A stretch of 64,000 bases of DNA from Sphingomonas yunnanensis (GTDB lineage Bacteria; Pseudomonadota; Alphaproteobacteria; Sphingomonadales; Sphingomonadaceae), in NCBI RefSeq assembly GCF_019898765.1, contig NZ_JAIOKB010000009.1, forward strand, positions 101,820 to 165,819, given 5' to 3'. Position 1 is the first letter of the stretch. Each line of letters starts with the position of its first letter. Positions 1-8,456 of the stretch are shown here, piece by piece. Position numbers and translations under genes: made by a program. The notes beneath the pieces were generated by a model. That model ran no database searches. It was not told the DNA's origin and saw nothing but the letters and a program-made list of their open reading frames with translations.

Positions 1-206
1 GACCGTGCCAGGCGGTCCAGCCGCGTCACCACCACCGTGTCATCGTCGCGCAGCTGCTCGATCATTTTGGCTAATTCGGGCCGGTCACGTTTCGCACCCG
101 ACACCTTCTCCTTGAACGTCCGCCTGCACCCAGCCTCCTTCAACGCGGCGCGTTGCAGCCGGAGGTCCTGGTCGTCGGTGGACACACGGGCGTAGCCGAT
201 CAGCAT
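1..206 (-). CDS. Serine recombinase (resolvase/invertase family), N-terminal part, cut by window edge
   Basis: The minus-strand frame starts at an ATG at 206 and runs off the window edge. It begins MLIGYARVSTDDQDLRLQRA, which has the YARVS motif with the catalytic serine of the resolvase/invertase family, and continues with the typical KVSGAKRDRPEL and VVVTRLDRLARS stretches of the catalytic domain. The family cuts and rejoins DNA at short inverted-repeat sites, either resolving transposon cointegrates or inverting segments. The start codon directly abuts a res-like region (206-320), as in Tn3-family tnpR genes. The helix-turn-helix C-terminus is outside the window, so TnpR and invertase cannot be told apart. 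The family is certain; the exact role is not. Confidence 0.93.
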   Translation of the reverse strand, partial: MLIGYARVSTDDQDLRLQRAALKEAGCRRTFKEKVSGAKRDRPELAKMIEQLRDDDTVVVTRLDRLAR

Positions 207-320
207 GTCGCAAAACTGTATCATAAAGCTAGCATTGTGCAATTAACTTTTGCGACACCCCGCTTGCGAGGCAAAGCGCGCACCCAAACTGCTGTCGTAA
301 ATCTTAGCATTTTGGCGACA
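206..320. promoter_or_regulatory. res-like recombination region beside the serine recombinase
   Basis: Two inverted-repeat units lie upstream of the recombinase start. The first (206-257) opens with TGTCGCAAAA and closes with TTTTGCGACA. The second (293-320) is 28 bp, opening TGTCGTAAA and closing TTTTGGCGACA, which is the length of a resolvase crossover subsite. Position and symmetry fit a res site that would also hold the recombinase promoter. Subsite assignment is inferred. Confidence 0.6.
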
Positions 321-637
321 GGTCTGGTATTGATCGCTCACGGCGACGACATATGCGCAATCCGAATCTGACATTTTCGTGAAATGGCGTGCGAGCACTT
401 AGAAAGCCGCCGATCTGCAGGGGCTCGGCATGCGACAGCTAAGCAGGGCGGCCAATGCTTTTTTGATCGGCCATTGCATTGAAGCACGCGACCGTACGGC
501 ACAATGTAGTATTTAGCAGATAACTTAACACGACTTGCAATGCTCCTATCCTAAAGGCATAACTAATATCGGCGCCGGAGCTTGTTTGCCTCGGTTGTAA
601 AAAACCGGCGCAAGTAGCTGCTAAGGGGAGACGACGG
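321..637. other. Gene-less stretch
   Basis: No convincing coding frame is seen between the res-like region and the glycine-rich gene. The final bases carry the AAGGGGAG ribosome binding site (about 623-630) of the next gene, and the relatively A+T-rich 440-600 part probably holds its promoter. Confidence 0.4.
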
Positions 638-1426
638 ATGCCTAATCCAGACCTTATCCTGGCACCTGGGCAGATACACGAACTCAATAACCCGGCTAAT
701 CCGTACTTTCTTTTCAACCGGCTTAGGCTTGGTAAAGGCTCTACGTTGCGGTGCGCTCACGACATGGTGATCCAAGCAGGCGAAGGTATCTTCGAAGGCG
801 GTTTGATCGATTGCTCCGGAAAGAATGGACGTGATAATAGTCATCTTCCGAAACCAGCTCAGGCTGCCCCCGCTTCAGATTGCGACCGCGGAAACGCTGG
901 TGCGAGAGGGGTCGATGGTGGTGACGGCCTTCGAGCCCTACACGTCACTATCAAAGCAGGTCTCCGCCAATTCGGGCAGTTGACGATCAGCGCGAATGGG
1001 GGCGACGGTGGAGGGGGCTCCGTAGGTCAGCAGGGCGGACGCGGCGGTCACGCTAACTGCGGACGATTTTGCGACGGTCAAAGCGGCGGGAATGGTGGCG
1101 ATGGTGGCGATGGCGGCAACGGCGGGAACGGCGGCTCAATTCTATTCGATTGGTACTTTTTGAACGGTTCTCCAATCGGGGCTCCGCCTGCCGATCATGT
1201 TTATGAAGCCAGAGGCGGCCGTGGAGGGGCTCCTGGAGCTGGTGCTGATGGAGGCCATGGCGGCGATGGCGGTGACTGTTGGCCGGCTTCGCGCGATGGC
1301 GGAGGCGCGGGGAGCCCTGGCCGTACAGGTCGGCATGGAGTAGGCGGTGATCGCGGGGTGGTGAGACCAGCGCCGGGCCTAGCTGATGAGCTTCTCGCGA
1401 AAATCGGCGTCAGCTTCGCATTGTAG
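638..1426 (+). CDS. Glycine-rich collagen-like hypothetical protein
   Basis: This is a 262-aa protein of unknown function. The first 75 or so residues (MPNPDLILAPGQIHELNNPA...) look like an ordinary folded region rich in hydrophobic residues. From about residue 85 the chain becomes GG/GD/GN-rich, with runs such as GGNGGDGGDGGNGGNGG near 150-167, then a short WYFLNG segment and a second glycine-rich stretch. Several cysteines (RCAHD, DCSGK, NCGRFCDG, DCWPA) lie in or near the repeats. There is no signal peptide. The start is supported by AAGGGGAG about 8 nt upstream. Such glycine repeats can form extended or fibrous surfaces, but no function can be assigned. It stands alone beside a recombinase, suggesting acquired cargo. 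Confidence 0.75.
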   Translation: MPNPDLILAPGQIHELNNPANPYFLFNRLRLGKGSTLRCAHDMVIQAGEGIFEGGLIDCSGKNGRDNSHLPKPAQAAPASDCDRGNAGARGVDGGDGLRALHVTIKAGLRQFGQLTISANGGDGGGGSVGQQGGRGGHANCGRFCDGQSGGNGGDGGDGGNGGNGGSILFDWYFLNGSPIGAPPADHVYEARGGRGGAPGAGADGGHGGDGGDCWPASRDGGGAGSPGRTGRHGVGGDRGVVRPAPGLADELLAKIGVSFAL

Positions 1427-1858
1427 ATGAAATGTGAAGTCCCGCTCTGCCCGCGTGATTGATCGCCTATAAGCAGCAGGAAAGGCGATCGCTATCTACT
1501 ACCTTTCGTCGTTTGCTGTCGCAGAAGAGCTGATATACGCGACGTCCGAAACTAAGAACATACGCGACACAGCCGCTCTCTCATAACTCCGTCGCTATGT
1601 GTCGGTTTTGGGAAGCACGGCCGGGGACGGTTCTGAAAATTGACGCCGTTGGTGAGGCAATGCGCCCTCACCTCGCTTGTACGATTTCGGCAGAGGTTCA
1701 TTTCCAGGAAGCTGAGTTCGGCAACTTACAACTAAAGTACGCCATTCAGCAGCCGCAGGACTGCTGAGCGCTCGCGCCAATTCCGCCGTGACGGCTCAGT
1801 AGCCACAATCACTAAGTATAAGCGGCCGAGGTGCCGCCTCATATGTCGGCTGTGCAGG
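1427..1858. other. Gene-less stretch with hairpin
   Basis: No reliable gene is seen. There is an inverted repeat GATCGCCT/AGGCGATC (1461-1468 and 1483-1490, 14-nt loop) just after the glycine-rich gene, possibly a transcription stop although no T-run follows. A TGTCGC...GCGACA element lies at 1517-1569. The rest up to the end of the 2OG oxygenase gene is featureless. Confidence 0.4.
1517..1569. repeat. 53-bp TGTCGC...GCGACA element (copy 1 of 2 related)
   Basis: The element begins TGTCGCAGAAG and ends ATACGCGACA. Its inner part ATACGCGACGTCCGAAACT closely matches the copy at 10583-10635 (ATACGCGATGCTCGAAACT), and both share end symmetry with the res-like unit at 206-257. It may be a dispersed recombinase-binding site or the remnant of a transposon end. 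Confidence 0.5.
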
Positions 1859-2470
1859 TTAGTTTCTCGTAGGAGCAGCGCCGTTTGATTGCTCTTGCAC
1901 CAGATGGCATTCCGGGAATGCCGCCAGCGTTGCGTCGTCAAGATTATACTGTTCGATCACGACACTGACACGACGACAATCATTCGCGATTTTCGATACA
2001 TAATGCCGAGCGCTGCCGACAAAGTGGAGGATTTCGTTGGCGTTGGGGCGCACAAAAAGCTCCCCGTCCTCGGTGACGAAGACAAGGTCGCCACCACGCA
2101 TAGCTGCGTTGATCTCCGCGTAAAAAACGCTAACGATGGTGGGTAGAATGCGGGCACCGTTGCCCGGAACATAGCGGCAGTCCACATGTTCGCTGACGCT
2201 CGATTTCTTGTTCAGGACGAGCGGATTCACATAAAAAGCATTAGACGCGTTGAACAAGACGATTTCGAGCAACGGCGCGAGGTACGGGAAATTCAAAAGA
2301 ACCGTTGAAAGGTGCTTACGCTGAAAAACCAACGACATTCCTAACGTGTTGCTGAATTCTCGGCCGAGCACGCTCGGCCCGAAATGCTGCGATCCGACAA
2401 TAGCCGATGTGAGGTCGCGCCCGTATCCGTCATTTAGGCCGGATGATTGACGAAAGTAGAGTCCGACCAT
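1859..2470 (-). CDS. 2OG-Fe(II) oxygenase (prolyl 4-hydroxylase-like)
   Basis: This 203-aa protein has the layout of a 2-oxoglutarate/Fe(II) dioxygenase: an HxD metal-binding motif at H95-x-D97 (SEHVDCRYVPG), a GGDLVF strand at about 127-131, a distal histidine at H156 (SARHYVSK) and arginines at 166-167 (CRRVSVV) placed to bind 2-oxoglutarate. Spacing fits the prolyl/PKHD hydroxylase type, which hydroxylates peptides or small molecules using O2. The ATG follows AGGATGAGAG. It is the last gene of a minus-strand run and starts 31 bp after the diiron protein gene ends, so the two are probably co-transcribed. The substrate is unknown; a peptide product of the neighbouring 69-aa gene is one possibility. 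Confidence 0.8.
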   Translation of the reverse strand: MVGLYFRQSSGLNDGYGRDLTSAIVGSQHFGPSVLGREFSNTLGMSLVFQRKHLSTVLLNFPYLAPLLEIVLFNASNAFYVNPLVLNKKSSVSEHVDCRYVPGNGARILPTIVSVFYAEINAAMRGGDLVFVTEDGELFVRPNANEILHFVGSARHYVSKIANDCRRVSVVIEQYNLDDATLAAFPECHLVQEQSNGAAPTRN

Positions 2471-2500
2471 CTCTCATCCTGTCCTTTGCTAATGTTCAAT

Positions 2501-3226
2501 TCAGAGGTGGTATTCCTCTAACTGGTTCATTTGATCGAGAAAGCCGGACATCAGTGACGCAATCTCGGTCGGCCCGCGTTGGTGAATAAACCTATCGAGG
2601 TGGCGGGCTGTGTAGGCGATATGGTGGCATTCGTCTCCGGCGATACGCTCGATCATCGCGAGCGCCGCGGGCGCCTGAGCGACAGGCGAATGAGCCGCAA
2701 TGAACGGCTTCAGGTAATTCCCGAGGTAGAGCGCCTTTATCTCGAACAGATTCATAAGAATCAGAGAATTGACCAATTCCTCCTCCTCAGGGGGCGGATA
2801 GCCGGCGGGACAATCAGTGATCTTGTTGAGATCGACGACGTTCGCCTCAGCTTCCGCGCGCAACGTCGGATCGTCAAGATGCGGGAACACCAGGAAAATG
2901 AGATCGTAAAACTGTCGGGAATGGCGCGCTTCGTCTTGGGCATGACGCGCGATATCTCGCTGCAATAGCCCGTCGCCGACAATGCCAGCATACTGTTTGA
3001 GCCGCCCCGCGCTATATCCCTCCATGTAGAGGTTCGACGCCAACAACGAAGCGAACCAGTCACGGTCGATCGCTTGATCGCGGAACGTGCTGCGGAACCG
3101 GTCAGTTTCAAACCTTGGGCGGACATCACGGAGCGCTACGTTGAGCACGTCAAGATAGGCGCCGCCATCCCATCCTATGTCGGTCAAAGCTCCGCCGATA
3201 ACAGTGGATGTTGTGCTTATCGTCAT
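2501..3226 (-). CDS. Ferritin-like diiron oxygenase-type protein
   Basis: The protein is 241 aa from the ATG at 3226 (MTISTTSTVIGG); the open frame extends further upstream but that part reads as non-coding and overlaps the 69-aa gene. It carries all four carboxylate/histidine elements of a diiron four-helix bundle: E69 (YMEGYS), E99-x-x-H102 (DEARH), E162 (FEIKAL) and E199-x-x-H202 (DECHH). Such proteins activate O2 for hydroxylation, N-oxygenation or desaturation. The gene sits between the 69-aa peptide gene (20 bp upstream) and the 2OG oxygenase gene. A diiron fold is well supported; the reaction is not known. Confidence 0.8.
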   Translation of the reverse strand: MTISTTSTVIGGALTDIGWDGGAYLDVLNVALRDVRPRFETDRFRSTFRDQAIDRDWFASLLASNLYMEGYSAGRLKQYAGIVGDGLLQRDIARHAQDEARHSRQFYDLIFLVFPHLDDPTLRAEAEANVVDLNKITDCPAGYPPPEEEELVNSLILMNLFEIKALYLGNYLKPFIAAHSPVAQAPAALAMIERIAGDECHHIAYTARHLDRFIHQRGPTEIASLMSGFLDQMNQLEEYHL

Positions 3227-3245
3227 GGTCGCCCCCGCGCCGGGA

Positions 3246-3455
3246 TTAGTCGCCGTGTTTTTTCTCGAGCTTGACGGTAACCTTGTCATGGATACTCTTC
3301 GGAATAGGCGCATTCTCGATCGTGAACGCGGTTTTGCCGAAGAACACCGAGCTGGGAATTTCGACGCTTTTACCCGCCGCAATCGCCCGCAATTCCTCCG
3401 GGCTAAGCTCAAAATCAACCTTGCGGGTATCTGAGTTTTCCGACGACATAGTCAT
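3246..3455 (-). CDS. 69-aa small protein with leader-like motif
   Basis: The peptide begins MTMSSENSDTRK and has FELSPEELRAIAAGKS near residues 15-30, which resembles the helical LS.EEL..vaGG end of NHLP/Nif11-type RiPP leader peptides. The following 39 residues (VEIPSSVFFGKTAFTIENAP... ending KKHGD) are rich in Lys, Val and Pro and lack cysteine. There is no signal peptide or membrane segment. Its position directly upstream of two oxygenase genes makes it either their substrate or a small accessory subunit. The leader likeness is an impression from a short motif, so the precursor role is speculative; that the gene is real is supported by its operon position. Confidence 0.6.
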   Translation of the reverse strand: MTMSSENSDTRKVDFELSPEELRAIAAGKSVEIPSSVFFGKTAFTIENAPIPKSIHDKVTVKLEKKHGD

Positions 3456-3970
3456 ATATCCCCGAGTCGTTGAGCACCGCCATCTTCATACAAGGTTAAC
3501 CCTATTTCAACTAGATTCTGTGGTTGAACCAACGCTGGAGTGTTTGCATCAATGGGCCGGCAGCGCTCATGACCGGTATCCGAAGCATGGTCTTGTATTC
3601 GCGGTGCGGTCAATGTCGATCGGGTTGGCGGGCAACTCGAGAGCGAGTCGGCGCAGATCGAACATTGGACGCCGCTTTCGATCAGCCTGCCTGGCTCGGT
3701 GTTGACACTTGTCGAGCAAGGTAAGCAGCCGAGTGTAGCACCGCGCGAACGCGTCGGCGCGGTCCTGAATCTCCCCTTCGGGCAGCGTGTCAATCGTTGG
3801 ATTGTCGATCATTCCCGCCCCGGTACTCGGCGGCCAGAGCCTGTATCTGCGAGATCGTCGCCATGTGTCCGGGGTAGGGCTGGGTCCCGTGCATCGGGCC
3901 ATCCTTTTGATGGTTCAAAGGCAAACGTTCACGTCCACGTTCACGTCCACGTGCGCGTCGGCGTTTCGGG
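3456..3970. other. 515-bp stretch with only weak small frames
   Basis: Between the fusion gene and the 69-aa gene two overlapping minus-strand frames could be read: an 81-aa frame at 3567-3812 (MIDNPTIDTLPEGEIQDRAD...) and a short frame ending at 3790 (MATISQIQALAAEYRGGNDR...). The first overlaps the stop of the second by a few bases, a translational-coupling layout. Neither resembles a known family. A repeated CGTTCACGTCCA stretch lies near 3925-3950. Confidence 0.3.
3567..3812 (-). CDS. Small hypothetical protein (doubtful)
   Basis: This 81-aa frame starts MIDNPTIDTLPEGEIQDRAD, continues with a helix-like ARCYTRLLTLLDKCQHRARQ segment and ends RPCFGYRS. It lies in line with the minus-strand oxidative cluster and fills an otherwise empty gap. 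No motif is recognised and a competing frame overlaps it, so it may not be expressed. Confidence 0.3.
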   Translation of the reverse strand: MIDNPTIDTLPEGEIQDRADAFARCYTRLLTLLDKCQHRARQADRKRRPMFDLRRLALELPANPIDIDRTANTRPCFGYRS

Positions 3971-5758
3971 CTACAGCGTAACGAGCAGCTCCGCGACCGT
4001 CTCAAGTGCGCAGCGTTTCGAATAGTCTGGGGGCAGGAAGCGGCTGAAGCGGATCTCAGCCTGCGTAATCTCGCGCACCATCGTCAACGTCAGCGCGAGG
4101 TTCTGCCTGTCGTCCAGGCCCGGAGCATAGCCTTGCGGCAGGGCGTCGAACGGGACTCCCTCTCCGTGAAGCGCCAGGGCGCTCGCCACGCTGCGCAGCG
4201 GTCCCGTCATGTGCCGGCGCGAGGCGTTATGGTAGCGGCCTCGTCGGCGGTAGGACTGGTCGAGCAGCATGCAGACGGCCCAGTAGTTGAGGTTACCGAT
4301 GTGGCGCAGCGCGGGCAGCAGTTCGTCTTTAACGTCCTCGCCGGCTGGCGGCAAACCCGTTTCGACGTGGAGCGCGTAGCTCGGATATTGGGGGCTGCCC
4401 GGTGCCCAGACCTGCGAGCCCGGCAGCGCCGAATGCGTTCCCAGGAAGATCGACTTGAAGAGCTCGAAGTGCTCGGCCTCACCTTCGATCCTCACCTCCT
4501 CCAGCTTTTTCAGCCAGAGGTTGAAGTCGATGAGGTCGGGCTCGCGGTTGCGGAGCTCTCCCATGACCGCCTCGATCTTCCTGTAGAGCGAGCCGACTTG
4601 GTTGGGTCGCGCCGTACCCAGGACGCCGTAGAGCTGGTCCACGAAGGCTTGGTCGGCCGGGTCCTGCTGCTGGGGCGCGATCCGGTCGGCCGGCGCTTCC
4701 ACGTAGACGTACTTGGCGAGCGTCTCGAGGCTCAAGGCCTCAAGCGAGAAGGCGAAGGGGTAGATGTCCTGCTCGTACGGGAACTGCTGCCGTCCGAGAT
4801 GGGGAGCGGCGCCCAGCTCCACTAGGAGACCGTTCACGACGTCGAGGTGGGTCATCTCCTCGATTGCGACTCCTAGCACGTGCAGGGGGCGGCCGCCGTA
4901 CCGGTGGCTCGCCCAGCCGGCCAGGGACAGATATTCCGGGCACTTCACCGAGAAGGCGGCGTAGAGGTATTGGACGAGCAGCGAATGCTCGATCTCCGCC
5001 GCGTCCCGCAGAAGCCTTGTGAGTTCAAGAAGCGGGTTCGCGAAGAGCGGGACGTAGCCGCGCGCCGGCGCCGGGCTGGCCGCCAGGCTGAAGGCGAGCG
5101 GCGTCTCGATCGCGTCGAGGCTGAAGTCGGCGCGCAGGTTGTGGACCGCGCCCTTCTCAACGTTCGGTTCGAGCAGTCCCAGCAGGTCGAACTGTTCGAC
5201 CGCCTGCTTCTCCGTCAGCTTCAGCGCGAGGTTGGCGAGCGCCGGAGCCGGCGCCCGCTCGTCGATCGCGCGCCGGATGGCCTTAAGATACCTGGTGTAG
5301 CCGGTGCACCGGCAGAGGTTGTGGCCCGCCACGGCCTCGATCACCGTCTCGGGATCTTGGTTGGGGAGCGCCGCCATCTGCTCGTAGGCCACCACCCCCG
5401 CCACGGCGAAGCCGGCGGCGCAGTAGCCGCACTGCATCGCGTCCTCGTCGAGGATCGCCTGCTGGACCGGATGGAGGAGCGTCTCTTGCGCGATGCCCTC
5501 GATCGTCGTTACCTCCCAGCCGTTCACGTGGCGCATGGCAATCATGCAGGACTGCTTCGTGACGGGCGGCTCGCCGGGACGGTGCCGGACCATGACGGTG
5601 CAGGCTCGGCATTCGCCAATACTGCAGCCGATCCGGGTGCCGGTCTTGCCGAGGACCTCTCGCAGATAGTGGCCGAGGTGCATGTCCTCAGGAACGTCAG
5701 CGACGACCTCGGACTTGCCGTTGACAGTGAAGCTGATGTCAGAAGTCTTCCTAAGCAC
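3971..5758 (-). CDS. Molybdenum hydroxylase [2Fe-2S] subunit fused to a RebD/VioB-type ferritin-like domain
   Basis: The protein is 595 aa from a GTG at 5758 that overlaps the stop of the upstream large-subunit gene. Residues 1 to about 165 form a complete xanthine dehydrogenase/CoxS-type iron-sulfur subunit: a plant-type [2Fe-2S] set (C45, C50, C53, C71; GCSIGECRAC) and the helical [2Fe-2S] set (C110, C113, C149, C151; QCGYC and CRCTGY). The rest is a ferritin-like domain of the iminophenyl-pyruvate dimer synthase type: AEIEHSLLVQYLYAAFS, IEEMTHLDVVNGLL and GEAEHFELFKSIF supply the Glu and ExxH ligands. The first half would pass electrons from the molybdenum site of the partner subunit; the second could bind iron for an oxygen reaction. 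I know of no standard protein with this join. An alternative upstream ATG (5872) would overlap the large subunit by 120 bp and is less likely. Confidence 0.87.
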   Translation of the reverse strand: MLRKTSDISFTVNGKSEVVADVPEDMHLGHYLREVLGKTGTRIGCSIGECRACTVMVRHRPGEPPVTKQSCMIAMRHVNGWEVTTIEGIAQETLLHPVQQAILDEDAMQCGYCAAGFAVAGVVAYEQMAALPNQDPETVIEAVAGHNLCRCTGYTRYLKAIRRAIDERAPAPALANLALKLTEKQAVEQFDLLGLLEPNVEKGAVHNLRADFSLDAIETPLAFSLAASPAPARGYVPLFANPLLELTRLLRDAAEIEHSLLVQYLYAAFSVKCPEYLSLAGWASHRYGGRPLHVLGVAIEEMTHLDVVNGLLVELGAAPHLGRQQFPYEQDIYPFAFSLEALSLETLAKYVYVEAPADRIAPQQQDPADQAFVDQLYGVLGTARPNQVGSLYRKIEAVMGELRNREPDLIDFNLWLKKLEEVRIEGEAEHFELFKSIFLGTHSALPGSQVWAPGSPQYPSYALHVETGLPPAGEDVKDELLPALRHIGNLNYWAVCMLLDQSYRRRGRYHNASRRHMTGPLRSVASALALHGEGVPFDALPQGYAPGLDDRQNLALTLTMVREITQAEIRFSRFLPPDYSKRCALETVAELLVTL

Positions 5759-8456
5759 CGGGCGCTCTCGCGATCTTGAGGTCTGAATATCGGATCGGCA
5801 GGCGGTTCGGCCAGGCATCCGCCGAATGGTGCCCCAGCGCGTGAGCGACCGCGTTGGAGATTGCGGCGGCAACGGTGGTCATGGTCACTTCGCCCGCACC
5901 CTTGTGGCGGATGAAGGCGTCGTTGGCGTTGAGCGCACCGCCGGGCGGCAGGGGAATGCGCGTCTGCTCGAGCCGGATCCCGCTGACGTCAGAGGCCCGT
6001 GGCATGATGTACCGATCGAAGTTGACGTACCGGTCCTGTCCAGACTCTCTCGGCAGATCTTCGAACAAGGCATGCGCAATGCCCATCTGCAGGCCGCCTT
6101 CGACCTGCCCGTCCAGCACGTTCTCGATGATGGGCTCACCGGCGTCGAGGAAGGCGACGGCGTCGGTCACCCTGATGGCGCCGGCCGTCGGATCGATCTC
6201 GACCGCGATCAGATGGGCGCCGGCCGCGTATCCGGATCGCGGCACGGGCGTCTTTCCAGGCCCGGCGGGATCGGGGAAGACGCGATCGAAAACATCGACG
6301 AGCGTTGGCGTCGCGAGGAAGTCGCGCGCGAAGCCGATCGCGTCAGCGAAGCTCCGGTGCTCGACGGTGCCCTCGACGAACCGCGCCTGCGACCAGCCAT
6401 TCGCGAAGTAGCCGTGGGCGATTACCATCCTCTCGCGGCCCGAGGCCTCCAGATGCTGGGCGATCTCAGAGAGCGCGACCGTGCGCGCGCCGACTACGAA
6501 GCCTTTCTCGCCCCAGCCGGCGGTGATCGCGTCGTCGTCGAGCATCGAGCCAGTGATCAAGCGCAGTGCCGGGAGTATGCGGAACCTGAGCAGGGCGGCC
6601 AACGCCTCGCGCACCACGTGGACGTGGAAGAAGGCCGTCTTGGACGCGCTCGCCGACGACCGGTCGCCCCATTTCTTCGGGACGTTCTGGACGTTCTGGA
6701 CGTTCTGCAGCATCAGCGCCGAGAATGCAGCGAACGGTTCGGCGGTGCCAAGCTGGACCTGCGCCCGGGTATGGAAGGCCGCTTCGATCACGAACGCCAG
6801 CGACTGCCTCGCGCCCTGGCCCATGTCGACAGTCTCGCTCCACACGGTAACGGTGCCGTCGAATTCGAGTTGGACCGCTGCGTATTGCGGATCTGCGGAG
6901 GTGCCGTAGGCCTGCATGCAGCCTGCGAACCCGACTCCCCGGTAGATGCCGCCTTTGGCGGCGTTGGCGCGGGCCGCATCACGACCGGTCCACAGCGGAT
7001 GCCGGGCGGCGAGATCGCAGACCTCGGCGTTTGCGACATGGAACTTGAGTGGTGTTCCGGCCAAGACGTTGTCTGCGCTGGTGGGCAGGGGATCGTGCCG
7101 GAGGATGTTGCGGCGTCTGAATGCGACGGGATCGTCCTTCAGTCCGAGCACGGCGAGTTTGTCGACGGCCGTTTCGATGTTGAAGTTCACCTGGGGGATG
7201 CCGAAGCCGCGCATCGACCCGACGACCGGGACCGCGCGCCTCGTCACAACCCCGTTCACGCTGGCCTGCCGGAACTTGTAGAAGCTGGTCGCGTGAAGCG
7301 ACCCCAGGGACATGACGGGATTGCTCAAGTTGATCTCCGCCCCGCCTTCGAACACGATGTGCATGAGCGCGCGGTCGAGGAGACCGTCCTTGGTGGCGGA
7401 GACGAGGCTGTGGACGGCGGAGCCGTGTCGCTTCAGTCCCGCCTGGAACTGCTCGAAGCGGTCGTATGCTAATCGTACCGGCTTGCCGGCGAAGATGGCG
7501 GCGAAGGCCAGCTGGAAGAGGTGCGGCGCCATGTCGCGGCCGCCGAAGCCGCCACCCAAGTCGGCACCCCAGAGCTCGACCTTCTTTATGTCCGAGCCAG
7601 GCTTCACGAACGCCGAGAGCGCGCGGCGTTCGCCGGACGCCGATTGCGTTCCGGCCAAGATCGTCAGCGTGCCGTCCTTGAAGCGCGCCAACCCGCTCTC
7701 GGGTTCGAGGAACGCGGGATCCACCTGCTGGGTGTAGGTCGTAGTCTCCACGCAGAGCTGATCCGGTTTGAGCAGGGCGAGGTCCGCGTAGATCGCGGTC
7801 GCCGTCGCGCTCTCCTTGACGGGGTCCGTCGGATCGGCCCGTGACCAGGCTCCGGCGTTGAACGTGAGCGGCCCGTTCGAATACTGGCTGGAGGCCGGGT
7901 AGGGTGCCGCCGACCAGAGGTAATGCTGCCTCGCCAAGGACGTGTCGACCTCGAGCGTGCGCCAATCGTCGAGGATCTCGTCCAGCGTCGGGTTCGCCGG
8001 AAGCGTCTGGGGCCGCACGTCCTCGTACACGACGATGCCACGGTCCTCTCGGATCTCCTGCGCGGCCCGTCGGAAGGTCAGGAAGTTGTCGTAGATCAGG
8101 ATGGCGAGAGGTTGGCTAAGGAATTCGGGGACAGTGTCGGCGAGGCAGATCTGGCGGGTTACTGTCCAAGTCGCGCCCCTCGGGGGCGGCATGACGCCGA
8201 TCGAGGTGTCGTAGTTGGCGAGGCGGATCGTTTCCTCGGTGATCACCTTTGAAGGCTGGTTCTCCACGCTTAGCTTCGTCAGGTCCAAGCGCTTGAACTT
8301 CTTGGTGACGCAGGTCGCGCGCACGACGAGGGCGTGAGCGCAGTCCTCGCCCCATCCGAGATCGTCCGAGCGGTAGTCGCTCGCGAAAACCTTTTCGCCA
8401 GTGATTTTGGCGCGACGAAGATCAGCTTCCATCCACTTCGGTCGATTCTCGCCCAA
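5751..8456 (-). CDS. Xanthine dehydrogenase/aldehyde oxidase-family molybdopterin-binding large subunit
   Basis: This 901-aa protein has the order of a CoxL/XdhB-type subunit: an N-terminal a/b hammerhead domain (ITGEKVFASDY... LADTVPEFLSQPLAILIYD), the molybdopterin-dinucleotide loop LGGGFGGRDMAPH near residue 301, and a C-terminal KGAGEVTMTT with the glutamate that acts as the catalytic base near residue 855. These enzymes hydroxylate C-H bonds of purines, aldehydes or N-heterocycles using water. Electrons would go to the fused iron-sulfur protein encoded next, whose GTG overlaps this stop. No FAD subunit gene is nearby, as in isoquinoline oxidoreductase-type enzymes. The start chosen is TTG at 8456, 7 nt after AGGGGAG; an ATG lies 8 codons later. 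A 9-bp triple repeat (6681-6707) inserts a QNV triplet motif. Confidence 0.9.
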   Translation of the reverse strand: MGENRPKWMEADLRRAKITGEKVFASDYRSDDLGWGEDCAHALVVRATCVTKKFKRLDLTKLSVENQPSKVITEETIRLANYDTSIGVMPPPRGATWTVTRQICLADTVPEFLSQPLAILIYDNFLTFRRAAQEIREDRGIVVYEDVRPQTLPANPTLDEILDDWRTLEVDTSLARQHYLWSAAPYPASSQYSNGPLTFNAGAWSRADPTDPVKESATATAIYADLALLKPDQLCVETTTYTQQVDPAFLEPESGLARFKDGTLTILAGTQSASGERRALSAFVKPGSDIKKVELWGADLGGGFGGRDMAPHLFQLAFAAIFAGKPVRLAYDRFEQFQAGLKRHGSAVHSLVSATKDGLLDRALMHIVFEGGAEINLSNPVMSLGSLHATSFYKFRQASVNGVVTRRAVPVVGSMRGFGIPQVNFNIETAVDKLAVLGLKDDPVAFRRRNILRHDPLPTSADNVLAGTPLKFHVANAEVCDLAARHPLWTGRDAARANAAKGGIYRGVGFAGCMQAYGTSADPQYAAVQLEFDGTVTVWSETVDMGQGARQSLAFVIEAAFHTRAQVQLGTAEPFAAFSALMLQNVQNVQNVPKKWGDRSSASASKTAFFHVHVVREALAALLRFRILPALRLITGSMLDDDAITAGWGEKGFVVGARTVALSEIAQHLEASGRERMVIAHGYFANGWSQARFVEGTVEHRSFADAIGFARDFLATPTLVDVFDRVFPDPAGPGKTPVPRSGYAAGAHLIAVEIDPTAGAIRVTDAVAFLDAGEPIIENVLDGQVEGGLQMGIAHALFEDLPRESGQDRYVNFDRYIMPRASDVSGIRLEQTRIPLPPGGALNANDAFIRHKGAGEVTMTTVAAAISNAVAHALGHHSADAWPNRLPIRYSDLKIARAPGA
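6681..6707. repeat. In-frame 9-bp tandem repeat
   Basis: GACGTTCTG occurs three times head to tail inside the large-subunit gene, giving QNVQNVQNV in the minus-strand protein. As a multiple of three it can change copy number without a frameshift. Confidence 0.85.

Noticed and set aside
4880..7472. Long plus-strand open frames opposite the molybdenum hydroxylase genes (for example 5826-7472, 548 codons)
   Set aside because: They are antisense to strongly supported genes, are Arg/Asp/Val-rich without motifs, and follow from high G+C codon use on the other strand.
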